NCBI GenBank assembly: GCA_963824345.1
Contig: CAWGOZ010000020.1
Span: 372,001 to 436,000, forward strand
Reading direction: 5' to 3'
Length of the DNA stretch: 64,000 nucleotides
DNA from: Palsa-89 sp963824345
GTDB taxonomy: Bacteria; Acidobacteriota; Terriglobia; Bryobacterales; Bryobacteraceae
Of this stretch, positions 46,331 to 55,163 are shown in pieces. Positions within the stretch are counted from its first letter, which is position 1. Each line of letters begins with the position of its first letter. Position numbers and translations under genes: made by a program. Below the pieces are notes generated by a model. That model was not told where the DNA came from. It worked only from the letters and a program-made list of their open reading frames with translations, and made no database searches.

Positions 46331-47622
46331 TGGCGGTCTACCGACCCAAATACAAAGATCCTAAGACTGGAGAATTGGTGAGCTCCGCCGTCTGGTGGTA
46401 CGAGTTCAACTTCGCAGGCCGTCGCGTGCGGGAATCGAGCAAATCCACTCGGAAGACCATCGCTACCCTTGCCGAAGAGAACCGCCGCAAGGAGCTTCAA
46501 AGGGCCTATGCTGGTCAGGGTGCTTCAGAGGCTCCGGCACAGCGCGTCCGCACGGTCAGGAACGCGCTAGCCGCGTACCAGAAGACCTACCCTATCAACC
46601 ACCGTCCTAAGTCTGTGGCCGTGGTTAACGAGCGCGCTCCGCACATTGAGAAGCATCTCGGCGGTCTCCTCATGCCGGATCTCACAGAAGACCGCATCAA
46701 GGCGTACATTGCCGCTCGCAAATTAGAGAAAGCGAGCAACCGCACGATAAATATGGAACTCTCCGTGCTTGCCCGCGCGGTAGGGTCTAAGTTCCAAATC
46801 CTGTGGCCCAGGCTCAAGCACCTTGAGGAGAACCACGACGTGGGCAGGGCGTTGGAGCCCGCCGAAGAGAGAGCCATCCTGGAGACGGCCGCCAAGAATT
46901 CGTCGCCACTGATCTATCCGTTTCTGTACACGCTCGCCTGGACTGGGATGCGAAGCGATGAAGTGCGTTTGCTGCGCTGGTCGCAGGTGAATTTCGAGAG
47001 CGCCGAAATTGTGGTGGGGAAGGCGAAAACCGAGGCTGGCAGGGGGCGCCGGATTCCAATGAGCGCGAATCTGAAGGCCGCTCTTTCTCAGCACAATGCG
47101 TGGTATACGAGGCGTTTTGACGCAACTCACCGGGACTTCTATGTGTTCCCGCGAAGCAACCGGAGAGCGCCAACTGACCCGACGCTCCCCGTAGGGTCGC
47201 TCAAGAAAGCCTGGGAGAGCGTCCGGAAGGCGGCCGGCGTCAAGTGCAGGCTCCATGATCTCCGGCACTCGTTCTGTACAAAGCTAGCCGAGGCCGGCGT
47301 ACCCGAGAGCACCATGCTTGATATCATGGGACACGTGAGCACGGCCATGCTAAGGCGTTATTCGCACATCCGGGCACAGGCCCGCAGGGATGCTATCGAC
47401 GCGCTCGAATCGCGCGAGATCTCGAATGGGGTCCCCAAAGATTCCCCCAAAGTGGACGATTCAGTCATGGCCAAAAACAGTCGTAACTCACTGAAAGGGC
47501 GGTTAGCTCAGCTGGTTAGAGCGCCTGCCTTACAAGCAGGAGGTCCGCGGTTCGAGCCCGCGACCGCCCACCATTTCATCCTTTCGATGCCCCTTTTCAA
47601 CCGCTCTACAAGCGGGATGTAA
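46330..47622 (+). CDS. Tyrosine recombinase (phage-type integrase) reading into tRNA-Val
   Basis: A 430-residue integrase. The N-terminal ~90 residues suit arm/core binding ('VAVYRPKYKDPKTGE'-like start, 'WWYEFNFAGRRVRESS'). The catalytic domain has Arg208 ('WTGMRSDEVRLLRW'), His309/Arg312 ('LHDLRHSFCTKL'), 'MGHVSTAML' and the nucleophile Tyr344 ('LRRYSHI'). The last ~42 codons are tRNA-Val and flanking sequence ('GRLAQLVRAPALQAGG'), so the C-terminus depends on which DNA follows the att site. The ATG at 46330 overlaps the upstream stop. Confidence 0.9.
   Translation: MAVYRPKYKDPKTGELVSSAVWWYEFNFAGRRVRESSKSTRKTIATLAEENRRKELQRAYAGQGASEAPAQRVRTVRNALAAYQKTYPINHRPKSVAVVNERAPHIEKHLGGLLMPDLTEDRIKAYIAARKLEKASNRTINMELSVLARAVGSKFQILWPRLKHLEENHDVGRALEPAEERAILETAAKNSSPLIYPFLYTLAWTGMRSDEVRLLRWSQVNFESAEIVVGKAKTEAGRGRRIPMSANLKAALSQHNAWYTRRFDATHRDFYVFPRSNRRAPTDPTLPVGSLKKAWESVRKAAGVKCRLHDLRHSFCTKLAEAGVPESTMLDIMGHVSTAMLRRYSHIRAQARRDAIDALESREISNGVPKDSPKVDDSVMAKNSRNSLKGRLAQLVRAPALQAGGPRFEPATAHHFILSMPLFNRSTSGM
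47431..47453 (+). repeat. 12-bp-period direct repeat at the right island end
   Basis: GTCCCCAAAG at 47431-47440 and TCCCCCAAAG at 47443-47452 repeat with a 12-bp step, 45-65 bp inside attR and within the integrase coding region. They echo the GTCCCCACGG pair at the left end. Candidate arm-type sites. Confidence 0.45.
47497..47573 (+). tRNA. tRNA-Val (UAC)
   Basis: A full cloverleaf. The acceptor GGGCGGT pairs with ACCGCCC and the D stem is GCTC/GAGC. The anticodon stem is CCTGC/GCAGG with loop CTTACAA (anticodon UAC), the T stem is CGCGG/CCGCG, and CCA is encoded. The 5' 43 nt are also attR of the island and overlap the integrase coding frame. The chromosomal promoter of the original gene should remain at the left end, before the truncated copy. 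Confidence 0.97.
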
Positions 47623-47631
47623 GATGAGTGC

Positions 47632-49728
47632 ATGATCCCTTTCCGCCGCTCGATGCTGCTCGGATTATGCGCAGGCTTTTTGGTTTCCGGACAGACGCCC
47701 CCAACGGCGCCTCGCGTCGAACATCGCGAGCTTCGGCATGGGGCCAGCGTGGGCGACGACTATTTCTGGCTGCGCGAAAAGTCCAATCCCGAAGTGACTC
47801 GGTACCTGGAAACAGAGAACGCCTACACCGCCGCCATGACCAAGGAACTTCAGCCCTTCAGCGACGCGCTCTATGCGGAGATGCTGAGCCGCATCAAGCA
47901 GACTGACCTGTCGGTGCCCACGCCGTTCCGCGGCTATTTGTACTATTCGCGTACTGAGCAGGGCAAGCAGTATCCCATCCGCTGCCGCCGCAAAGGAACC
48001 ATGGAGGCTCCCGAGGAGGTGCTGCTGGACCTCAACGAACTGGGCAAGGACAAGAAGTTCGTCGGTCTGGGTAGCTTCCAGGTGAGCGACGACCAGAACC
48101 TGGTGGCCTACACCATCGATTACGTCGGATTTCGCCAGTACACGTTGCAAGTCAAGGATCTGCGTACGGCACAGACGCTGACCGACACCATCGACCGCGT
48201 CACTTCGCTGGCTTGGGCGGCAGACAACAAGACCCTCTTTCTGGTGACCGAGGACCCCGTCACCAAGCGCAGCGACAAGTTATGGCGCCACGTGTTGGGC
48301 GCCGCGAAGTTCGAAGAAATCTACAACGATAAAGACGAGCTCTACGATATCGAGATCGGCAAGACGCGCGACCGGCAGTACCTGTTGCTCGAAAGCGAGT
48401 CCAAGAATACCTCCGAAACCCGTTACCTGCGCGCCGACCGGCCGGGGGACGAATTCACCGTATTTCTGCCGCGCGAAAAAGGCCACCGTTATTACCTGGA
48501 CCATCGCGAACGGCTATTCTACATCCGGACCAACAGGAGTGGCCGCAATTTCGCCGTGATGACGGCGCCGGATAACGACCCGGCGCCAAAAAACTGGAAG
48601 GTGTTTGTGGCCCATCGCGACAACGTGCGCCTCCAAAATATCGACCTGTTCAAGGACTTTGCCGTGTCGGTGGAGAAAGGCAACGCGTTGGATCACCTGC
48701 GCGTTTACGACTTCAAGAACGGCACGTGGAAGGAAATCGCATTTCCGGAACCCGTCTATTCGGTCTTCCCTGGCGGCACGCCGGATTACGAATCGCATAC
48801 CTATCGCTACAACTACCAGAGCTTTCTGACTCCATCGAGCATTTTTGATTACGACGCCATGACAGGCGAATCCAAATTGCGAAAGCAGCAGGAAGTATTA
48901 GGCGGATACGACCCGAAGCAGTACGCCAGCGAGCGCCTCTGGGCTACCGCACGGGACGGGGTCAAAGTGCCGGTTTCGATCGTCTACAAGAAGGGGTTTG
49001 CGCGAGACGGGAAAGGGCCGCTTTTTCTCTACGGCTACGGAAGCTACGGCTTCGGCACGCCACCTACGTTCTCGAGTGACCGGGTGAGCCTGCTGGACCG
49101 CGGTATGGCTTTCGCTATCGCTCACATCCGCGGCGGCGACGAGATGGGCGAGGAGTGGCGCGAGGACGGCATGCTTATGAAGAAGAAGAACACGTTCTTC
49201 GACTTCATCGATTGCGCCGAATTCCTGATCGAGCAGAGGTTCACCTCCAAGGACCGCCTCGTGATCGAAGGCGGCAGCGCAGGTGGTCTGCTGATGGGTG
49301 CGGTGGTCAACTTGCGGCCGGACCTCTTTAAAGCGGTGCACGCGGCCGTGCCGTTTGTCGACGTGATCAACACGATGATGGACGCCACCTTGCCGCTGAC
49401 CGTGGGCGAGTACCTGGAGTGGGGCAATCCCAACGACAAGGCCGCTTACGATTACATGAAGACCTACAGCCCTTACGACAACCTGGAAAAGCGCGCGTAT
49501 CCTGCCATCCTGGTGACCACCAGCTTCAACGACAGTCAGGTCATGTACTGGGAACCGGCCAAATATGTAGCGCGGCTGCGCACCTTGAAAACGGATTCCA
49601 ATCCCCTGCTTCTTAAGATCAAAATGGACCCGGCAGGCCACGGCGGCGCCAGTGGGAGGTATGACCGGCTGCACGACACCGCCTTCGAGTATGCTTGGCT
49701 GCTGAGCCAGGTGGGCATAACCAAATAG
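47632..49728 (+). CDS. Oligopeptidase B-like prolyl oligopeptidase (S9A)
   Basis: A 698-residue serine peptidase. The N-terminus has a signal-like segment ('MLLGLCAGFLVSG'), then a seven-bladed propeller ('HGASVGDDYFWLREKSNPEV' onward), then the catalytic alpha/beta-hydrolase domain. The likely triad is Ser549 ('EGGSAGGLLMGAV'), Asp634 ('SFNDSQVMYWEP') and His670 ('DPAGHGGASGRYD'). The length and 'EMGEEWREDG' fit oligopeptidase B, which cleaves short peptides after basic residues. It is the first chromosomal gene beyond the island. Confidence 0.92.
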   Translation: MIPFRRSMLLGLCAGFLVSGQTPPTAPRVEHRELRHGASVGDDYFWLREKSNPEVTRYLETENAYTAAMTKELQPFSDALYAEMLSRIKQTDLSVPTPFRGYLYYSRTEQGKQYPIRCRRKGTMEAPEEVLLDLNELGKDKKFVGLGSFQVSDDQNLVAYTIDYVGFRQYTLQVKDLRTAQTLTDTIDRVTSLAWAADNKTLFLVTEDPVTKRSDKLWRHVLGAAKFEEIYNDKDELYDIEIGKTRDRQYLLLESESKNTSETRYLRADRPGDEFTVFLPREKGHRYYLDHRERLFYIRTNRSGRNFAVMTAPDNDPAPKNWKVFVAHRDNVRLQNIDLFKDFAVSVEKGNALDHLRVYDFKNGTWKEIAFPEPVYSVFPGGTPDYESHTYRYNYQSFLTPSSIFDYDAMTGESKLRKQQEVLGGYDPKQYASERLWATARDGVKVPVSIVYKKGFARDGKGPLFLYGYGSYGFGTPPTFSSDRVSLLDRGMAFAIAHIRGGDEMGEEWREDGMLMKKKNTFFDFIDCAEFLIEQRFTSKDRLVIEGGSAGGLLMGAVVNLRPDLFKAVHAAVPFVDVINTMMDATLPLTVGEYLEWGNPNDKAAYDYMKTYSPYDNLEKRAYPAILVTTSFNDSQVMYWEPAKYVARLRTLKTDSNPLLLKIKMDPAGHGGASGRYDRLHDTAFEYAWLLSQVGITK

Positions 49729-49775
49729 CTGACGCAGATATGTAGTGGTGCCACCGGAACCGACTCCCTCACGGT

Positions 49776-49824
49776 CGCGGCTCGGTAAACACCTGCAAAC
49801 ACGTAGTCGCCCTTCCGAGCCGCG
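49776..49824. repeat. REP-like inverted repeat
   Basis: CGCGGCTCGG at 49776-49785 is perfectly inverted as CCGAGCCGCG at 49815-49824. The flank CGACTCCCTCACGGTCGCGG resembles a dispersed intergenic element I associate with Solibacter-type genomes. It may also serve as the terminator for the two convergent genes. Confidence 0.45.
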
Positions 49825-49862
49825 CGCGTCAGCAAGCGGGTTTCGCCTTTTTCAGCATCCTG

Positions 49863-50960
49863 CTAGGGAAGCCAGACCCTTCCCTGCGCTCTTTCAAACA
49901 AGTAGTGCGAAACCAGCCACTCGGCGCCGCCGCGATAGCCCCACAGTTCCGCGCATGCCATGAAGAAGGTGCGCCAGCGTACGAACCACTTCAGAGCCTC
50001 CTTCTTGCCATAAACTTCGGAGAACAATTTGAGCAAGGCCTCTCGACTCTGGTCCATGTTGACGAGCCACGCCTCGGCGGTCTTCTGGTAGTGTTGGCCG
50101 TTCACCACCCAGTGATCGCGGATCTTGACGTCGTCCTGGAAATACAGCAGCAAGTCGTCGCTGGGCATCTGGCCACCAGTGAAAAAGTGTTGCGCCATCC
50201 AGTCGCTCGCATCGCGGACTTCGAAGGGGTAGGCAAATCGATGATGAGTAAATATGTGGACGAACAACAAGCCCGCCGGATTCATCCACGAAGCAACTTT
50301 GTGAAGCAGCCGCTGATAGTTCCGCACGTGCTCCATCATTTCCACCGAAACGATCCGGTCAAACTGCCGGCCAGCTTCGAAATCGTTTATGTCCGCGGTG
50401 ACAATGCGGAGATTGGTAAGACCGCGTTCGACAGCCTGGTTCTCGATGTACTGGCGCTGGGAGTGCGAGTTCGATAGGCCCACGATGGTACTGTTCGGGA
50501 AGCGAGCCGCGGCGTAGAGGGAAAACGCGCCCCATCCGCAGCCCAGGTCAAGGATGGTGTGCCCATCCTCAATGCGGGCGCGCTCCGCAGTCAGGTCAAG
50601 CATGCGGCGCTCGGCTGAGTCGAGCGAGTCGCCCTGCTGCCAATAGCAGCAACTGTATTTACGATGGCTGCCTAGAACCGAGGCAAAGAACTCCGCCGGC
50701 ACTTCGTAGTGCTGTTGATTCGCCTTTGGCGCGTGGATGGCGATCGGGCTGGCCTTTAGTTGCTCGACATAGCTCATCAAGTGAGCCTGCTGCTTTTCCG
50801 GATCGCCTTTATCTTCGTCGCGGAGACGCTGGGCGACAAGACGCCGGATTCCGGCCCGCAAAATCCAATCGGGCACAAGATCGCGCTCGACCAGCGCTTC
50901 ATACCAGGCGGCCTTGGGTTGGCGAACGCTTTGTTCGCCAGTGAGTGTGGAGGCTTCCAT
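49863..50960 (-). CDS. Cyclopropane-fatty-acyl-phospholipid synthase family methyltransferase (second copy)
   Basis: A 365-residue SAM-dependent methyltransferase. The N-terminal ~110 residues are the CFA-type lead ('HAPKANQQHYEVPAEFFASV'). The SAM site is 'ILDLGCGWGAFSLYAAARFP', followed by 'IVSVEMMEHVRNY'. Enzymes of this family methylenate or methylate unsaturated acyl chains. The ATG at 50960 overlaps the DUF1295 stop by one base (TAATG). It is the last gene of the regulator operon 52998-49863 and is intact, unlike its neighbours. Confidence 0.85.
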   Translation of the reverse strand: MEASTLTGEQSVRQPKAAWYEALVERDLVPDWILRAGIRRLVAQRLRDEDKGDPEKQQAHLMSYVEQLKASPIAIHAPKANQQHYEVPAEFFASVLGSHRKYSCCYWQQGDSLDSAERRMLDLTAERARIEDGHTILDLGCGWGAFSLYAAARFPNSTIVGLSNSHSQRQYIENQAVERGLTNLRIVTADINDFEAGRQFDRIVSVEMMEHVRNYQRLLHKVASWMNPAGLLFVHIFTHHRFAYPFEVRDASDWMAQHFFTGGQMPSDDLLLYFQDDVKIRDHWVVNGQHYQKTAEAWLVNMDQSREALLKLFSEVYGKKEALKWFVRWRTFFMACAELWGYRGGAEWLVSHYLFERAQGRVWLP

Positions 50961-51764
50961 TACGTCTTCTTCTGCAAAACGGCCTTCGGAAACCACGGCA
51001 CGAAGGCGCTGGTGGTCCGTTGATAGCGCCGGTACTCTTCGCCGCGTGTCCTGACCGCCTGAGCTTCCGTCGCCGGGATGCCCGTGACGCGGAGCACGAA
51101 ATACAAGATGAGGACAGGCGAAAGAAGTCCCCAGAATCCGCCGGGGGAAGCCAGCGCAAACATCGCGAACGCGACCCAGATCAGCCATTCGAAGAAATAG
51201 TTCGGATGGCGCGAGAAATGCCACAATCCCACCTGGCAGGTGCGGCCTTTGTTGGCTGGGTCGGATTTAAACCTGTTGAGCTGCGCATCGGAAGCGGCCT
51301 CGCCGGCCATGGCCAGAGTCCAGAGGGCAACGGCGGTCCATTCAAGCGGCGATATTCGCAGGTCCGGGTTGCGGGCGGCCATCAGAAACGGCACAGCCAG
51401 CACCACGCACAATAGCGCCTGGAATTCGTAGAACAGTAGAAACTTGAGCGGTATATTCGTCTTCCACTGGCGTCGCATCTCCTGATAGCGTCCCTCCTCC
51501 GGATGCCCGATGATGCGCGTGGCGACCAGGTAAATGGCCAGCCTGAGTCCCCAGATTGCCGCCATTGCACCGATCAGCGCGCAGCGAAGCCAGTATCCAC
51601 CAGCCCAAAACAGCATAGAGCAGCCCCAGCAGAGCGAGTCCCCCCGCCCAACCAGCGTCAACAATAGCGGCGTTGCCGGTTCGCAAATGGATCAACCACA
51701 GCACCAGCATGAGAGCCGCTACGCTCGCGGCGCCAATGAGCACCAAGGTGAGCCCGTCGATCAT
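50960..51764 (-). pseudogene. DUF1295 membrane protein, frameshifted
   Basis: The N-terminus starts at 51764 ('MIDGLTLVLIGAASVAALML', 'GWAGGLALLGLLYAVLG'). The rest continues in another frame ('YWLRCALIGAMAAIWGLRLA', 'WHFSRHPNYFFEWLIWVAFA'). The break lies near 51595. DUF1295 proteins are steroid-5-alpha-reductase-like membrane enzymes that accompany CFA-type lipid-modification genes. The start overlaps the DUF1475 stop (ATGA) and the stop overlaps the methyltransferase start, so the operon architecture is intact even though the frame is not. Confidence 0.8.
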
Positions 51765-52099
51765 CGCCCCGCCTCTCGAAGGAGCAGTGCCTCCACGGAT
51801 TGCTCCGGTTTCAGGCGGAAGAGCTGGATGAGGACGTAGAGCGACATGGCGATGTTGCCCAGGCCAAGAATCAGCATCAGCCACAACAGACGCGACCAGA
51901 GCGTGTTTTCTTTGTAGGCCACCCATACCCAGAAAGTGATGAAGCCAAAATACGCGTCGTAGAGCGTCGCCACGGCCCAGGGATTGGCGGCGAAGGAATC
52001 CCATGCGCTCCAAAGGCTGACCGCCAGACTGGTGCGGATCGTGAGCACGGTCATCCACAGGAAAATCGCCGCGAATAGAAGCTTGAGCACCGTCTTCAT
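51761..52099 (-). CDS. DUF1475 small membrane protein
   Basis: A 112-residue protein with three hydrophobic helices ('FAAIFLWMTVLTIRTSL', 'YDAYFGFITFWVWVAYKE', 'WLMLILGLGNIAMSLYVLI'). It matches the DUF1475 pattern seen in CFA/DUF1295 gene clusters. The start is 3 bp after the regulator stop, and the stop overlaps the DUF1295 start. It may be an accessory subunit of the membrane enzyme; no catalytic residues are evident. Confidence 0.75.
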   Translation of the reverse strand: MKTVLKLLFAAIFLWMTVLTIRTSLAVSLWSAWDSFAANPWAVATLYDAYFGFITFWVWVAYKENTLWSRLLWLMLILGLGNIAMSLYVLIQLFRLKPEQSVEALLLREAGR

Positions 52100-52102
52100 A
52101 GG

Positions 52103-52998
52103 TCAGTTTCTCCAGCGCCGGCACTCGTTTTCGAGAGCCGGAAGATCCTTAATCCATACAGTCTTGCGCACGAAATGGGTGAGGTCCAGATCGGCAGTGC
52201 CCGCGCCGCCGACCCACAGTTCGGCCTCCTCCGGCATGGCTGCTGCAAGGGCGTTCAGCTCCGCCTGCGTAGTTTCCGACGGGAATGTGATGCTCAGGGC
52301 AACCACCTGCGCGGACGTCCTCCGCGCGGCATCCGCAATCTCGCGCGCCGGCAAGTTTGGCCCCAGGTACACCGGCTCAACTCCCGCCAGGGACGCCAGC
52401 ATCGCCGCCGCCAGGATGCCGAACTCGTGCGATTCGCCGGCAGGTGTTGACAGAACCATTGTCATCATTGGGTTCGGTGGCCGGAACAGACGCAGCATGC
52501 TTCCCAACAAGGTACGCAGCATTTCGCGAGACCAGATGTTCCTGAGCGATGGCCAGCGTTCCGTTGTGCCAGCGGATTCCCACTTCGCGCATCAGTGGAA
52601 CAGCAACCTGGTAGACCAAGTCGCGCGGGCTAAGAATGGCCGCCAAACGGCTGAGTTCGTCGCTCGCATGTAGAGTGTCGAAACTCTCAATCGCCGCCGA
52701 GAATCGGCGCCAGCATCTCAGCCCGTGGTGTCGGCATGAAGACTGGTTGGCTGGGCTGCTGGTTCAGAAGATCTCGCAGCTCTTCGTCGGATCGTGAAGC
52801 GATCCCGCCGATCGCGTGACCCTTTTGCACCAGCTGGTTCAGCAACAGCAGCCGCTCGATGTCCTCCGGGCCGTACTGGCGTCCGCGATCGGAGCGTTCC
52901 GGCACCACCGCTTTATACCGCCGCTCCCACGCCCGTAGCGTATCCAGGCTGATCCCCGTAATTTTTGATACGGCTCGAATCGGATAACGGGTCTCCAT
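52103..52998 (-). pseudogene. CarH/LitR-type MerR regulator with B12-binding photoreceptor domain, frameshifted
   Basis: A MerR head starts at 52998 ('RYPIRAVSKITGISLDTLRA', 'WERRYKAVVPERSDRGRQYG'). A helical domain and a cobalamin domain follow in shifted frames. Breaks lie near 52688 and 52530. The light-sensor motif W-x9-EH is present ('WHNGTLAIAQEH'), and so is the lower-ligand motif E-x-H-x-x-G ('ESHEFG'). CarH/LitR proteins bind AdoCbl in the dark, repress divergent lipid or carotenoid genes, and release DNA on light. Both frame breaks are single-base, so sequencing error cannot be excluded. Confidence 0.8.
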
Positions 52999-53009
52999 TC
53001 GTAATACCT

Positions 53010-53087
53010 AATGTAGCGGGAGTGCGTGATAGTGTCAAATCTTTGTCATGGACAAATATTTGACAAAGAGAGTCGGATTACGATAAT
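53010..53087. promoter_or_regulatory. Divergent promoters with a 33-bp palindromic operator
   Basis: A palindrome spans 53033-53065: outer arms TGTCAAAT and ATTTGACA, inner arms TTTGTC and GACAAA, centre 53049. Each outer arm contains a -35 TTGACA. The plus promoter has TTGACA at 53060-53065 and GATAAT at 53082-53087 (16-bp spacer). The minus promoter has TTGACA (53038-53033) and TACATT (53015-53010), 17-bp spacer. One bound repressor would block both the regulator and the desaturase operons. Confidence 0.75.
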
Positions 53088-53103
53088 AATCAAGCAATAA
53101 ACC

Positions 53104-53917
53104 GTGCCGAAAGCGAAATATCAGTTCGGGGCGGTCTTTTTTTTCCTGCTGATTCATCTTGGCGTACTGTTGGTGTGGTGGACGCCGTCCAACTTTCTCC
53201 CTGCTGTTGTGGCTCATGGCGACTTACTCCATCCGAATGTTTGGCGTGACGGCGGGTTATCACCGTTATTTCGGGCACCGGAGCTATAAGCTGGGCCGGG
53301 TTGCCCAGTTCGTAATGGCCTTCCTGGCGCAGAGCTTCGGCGCAAAAGGGCGTCCTGTGGTGGGCGGCGCATCATCGCCTGCATCATCGGGAGTCGGATC
53401 GGGAGCGAGATGTCCACTCGCCTAGCCGCCGCGGCTTCTGGTGGGCGCATGTGGGTTGGGTTCTTTCCAACGACTTCGACGAATACGATCCGCGTTCTGT
53501 GGGTGAGTTTCTCCGGTTCCCGGAGATCCGCTGGCTGGACCGGCACCACTGGGTCCCGACGGTGGTGTTTGGCGCTGCGCTCGCCTTGATCGGCGGATGG
53601 CCGGCGTTTCTGTGGGGCTACGTGGTTTCCACAGTGGTTCTGTACCACTGCACTTTCGCGATCAATTCGCTGGCTCATTTGTGGGGCACGCGCCGCTTCG
53701 ATACTCCAGACGAAAGCCGCAACAACTTTTGGCTGGCGCTGGTGACATTCGGCGAGGGTTGGCACAACAATCACCATTATTCGCCTGGAAGCTGCCGCCA
53801 GGGAGAGCGCTGGTGGGAACTCGACATCACCTATCTGGTGCTGAAAACCCTGAGCTGGTTCGGCATTGCGCGAGACTTGCGGCCCGTTTCGGCGAAGGTG
53901 GCCGTGCGGCGTTATGA
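53104..53917 (+). pseudogene. Acyl-CoA delta-9-type desaturase, frameshifted
   Basis: Three frames join into one desaturase: 'YQFGAVFFFLLIHLGVLLVW', then 'VTAGYHRYFGHRSYKLG' (His box 1), then 'LWWAAHHRLHHRESDRERD' (His box 2) and 'GEGWHNNHHYSPG' (His box 3). The breaks lie near 53205 and 53355. The GTG at 53104 is the only in-frame start. Stearoyl-CoA-type desaturases insert cis double bonds, which the CFA methyltransferases of the locus could then modify. The true stop probably overlaps the next ATG at 53914, but it is out of the present frame. Confidence 0.75.
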
Positions 53918-55163
53918 AGCGCATCGCGGTGGTCGGTTCCGGCATCTCGGGATTATCGGCCGCGTATTATCTGAGCCGCCGGCACGAAGTACACGTCTTC
54001 GAACGCGACAATCGCCTGGGTGGCCACACTCACACGGTGATGGTGGAGATCCGACCAGGGACCAATTCCGGTGGACACCGGTTTTATCGTTCATAACGAC
54101 CGCACCTATCCAAATTTCTGCCGGCTGATGGCCGAACTGGGCGTTGAGACGCAGCCCAGCGACATGTCGTTCGCGGTAACGGGGCACGACGGAGCCTTTG
54201 AATATTCGAGTCGCGGGCTGGGCGGCTTTTTCGCGCAGAGGCGCAATTATTTTTCGCGCGACCATTACACGCTTGTTGCGGGAAATCCTGCGCTTCAATC
54301 GCGAGGCGCCCAAGGTTCTCGCCAACCCGGCTGCGGAGGGCATGACGCTGGGCGAGTTTCTCGACGCGGGAAGGTACTCGCCGGTTTTCGTGGATCGATA
54401 TCTGATTCCGATGGCGGGCGCGGTCTGGTCCATGGCGCCCGAAGCGATGCCGATGTTTCCGGCAGTGACGCTGATCCGCTTCATGCAAAATCACGGCATG
54501 CTGGGGATCAACACGCATCCCCAGTGGAAGGCGATTCGCGGCGGAAGCCATTCCTACTTGGCCCCGCTGACCGCGCCCTTCCGGCAACGCATCACCAAGG
54601 ACGCGACGATCACTTCTATTGACCGTTCCGATCCCGGGGTGACGCTGCGATTTCAGAACCAGCCCGCCCAGCAGTTCGACGAAGTGGTTTTCGCCTGCCA
54701 CGGCGATCAGATCCTGCCGCTCCTCGCGCAGCCAACCGAGGCGGAACGCGAAGTCCTGAGTTGTTTCACCACCAGCCGGAACGAAGCGTGCCTGCACACC
54801 GATGCCGCTCTGCTGCCCAAGCGGGCCGCGGCGAGGGCTTCCTGGAATTATCTGCTGGGCGATTCGGGCAAGGTCACCATGACCTATCACATGAACCGGC
54901 TGCAGTCGCTCAATACGCCCGAAGACTATTGCGTCACCCTGAATGCCAACGGCCACGTCAATCCCGAACGGGCGCTGCGCAGGATGGTTTACGAGCATCC
55001 GCTCTATACGCGGGCGGCGATTCGCGCGCAGGAGCGGTGGACGGATATCAGCGGCAAGAACCACACGCATTTCTGCGGGGCGTACTGGTTTTACGGCTTC
55101 CACGAGGACGGCGTGCGGAGCGGCATGCGGGTGGCGGAAGCCTTGGGAGTTTCTTGCCAATGA
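53914..55163 (+). pseudogene. FAD-dependent amine-oxidase-like oxidoreductase, frameshifted
   Basis: The N-terminus has the Rossmann motif 'IAVVGSGISGLSAAYYL' and 'DNRLGGHTHTV'. It continues as 'VDTGFIVHNDRTYPNFCRLM' in another frame and returns to 'EILRFNREAPKVLANPAAEG' through the C-terminal 'FCGAYWFYGFHEDGVRSGMR'. Breaks lie near 54063 and 54268. In CFA/DUF1365 loci this protein is the usual NAD/FAD-binding partner. It likely acts on acyl chains near the membrane, but no substrate is proven. The stop overlaps the DUF1365 start (ATGA at 55160-55163). Confidence 0.8.

Larger units (their letters stand above)
2850..47539. mobile_element. Genomic island integrated at tRNA-Val (about 44.7 kb)
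   Basis: The element is bounded by the 43-bp perfect direct repeat 2850-2892 / 47497-47539. It has a tyrosine integrase, a small basic ORF and a HTH gene at the right end, and toxin-antitoxin and helicase debris at the left. Short 12-bp-period repeats lie just inside both ends, as expected of integrase arm sites. Cargo includes surface-polysaccharide, prenyl/terpene-like and sphingolipid-like genes. An internal tRNA-Asn 3' fragment and an IS remnant suggest the island is composite. Both flanks read as ordinary chromosomal genes. Whether it can still excise is unknown. Confidence 0.8.
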
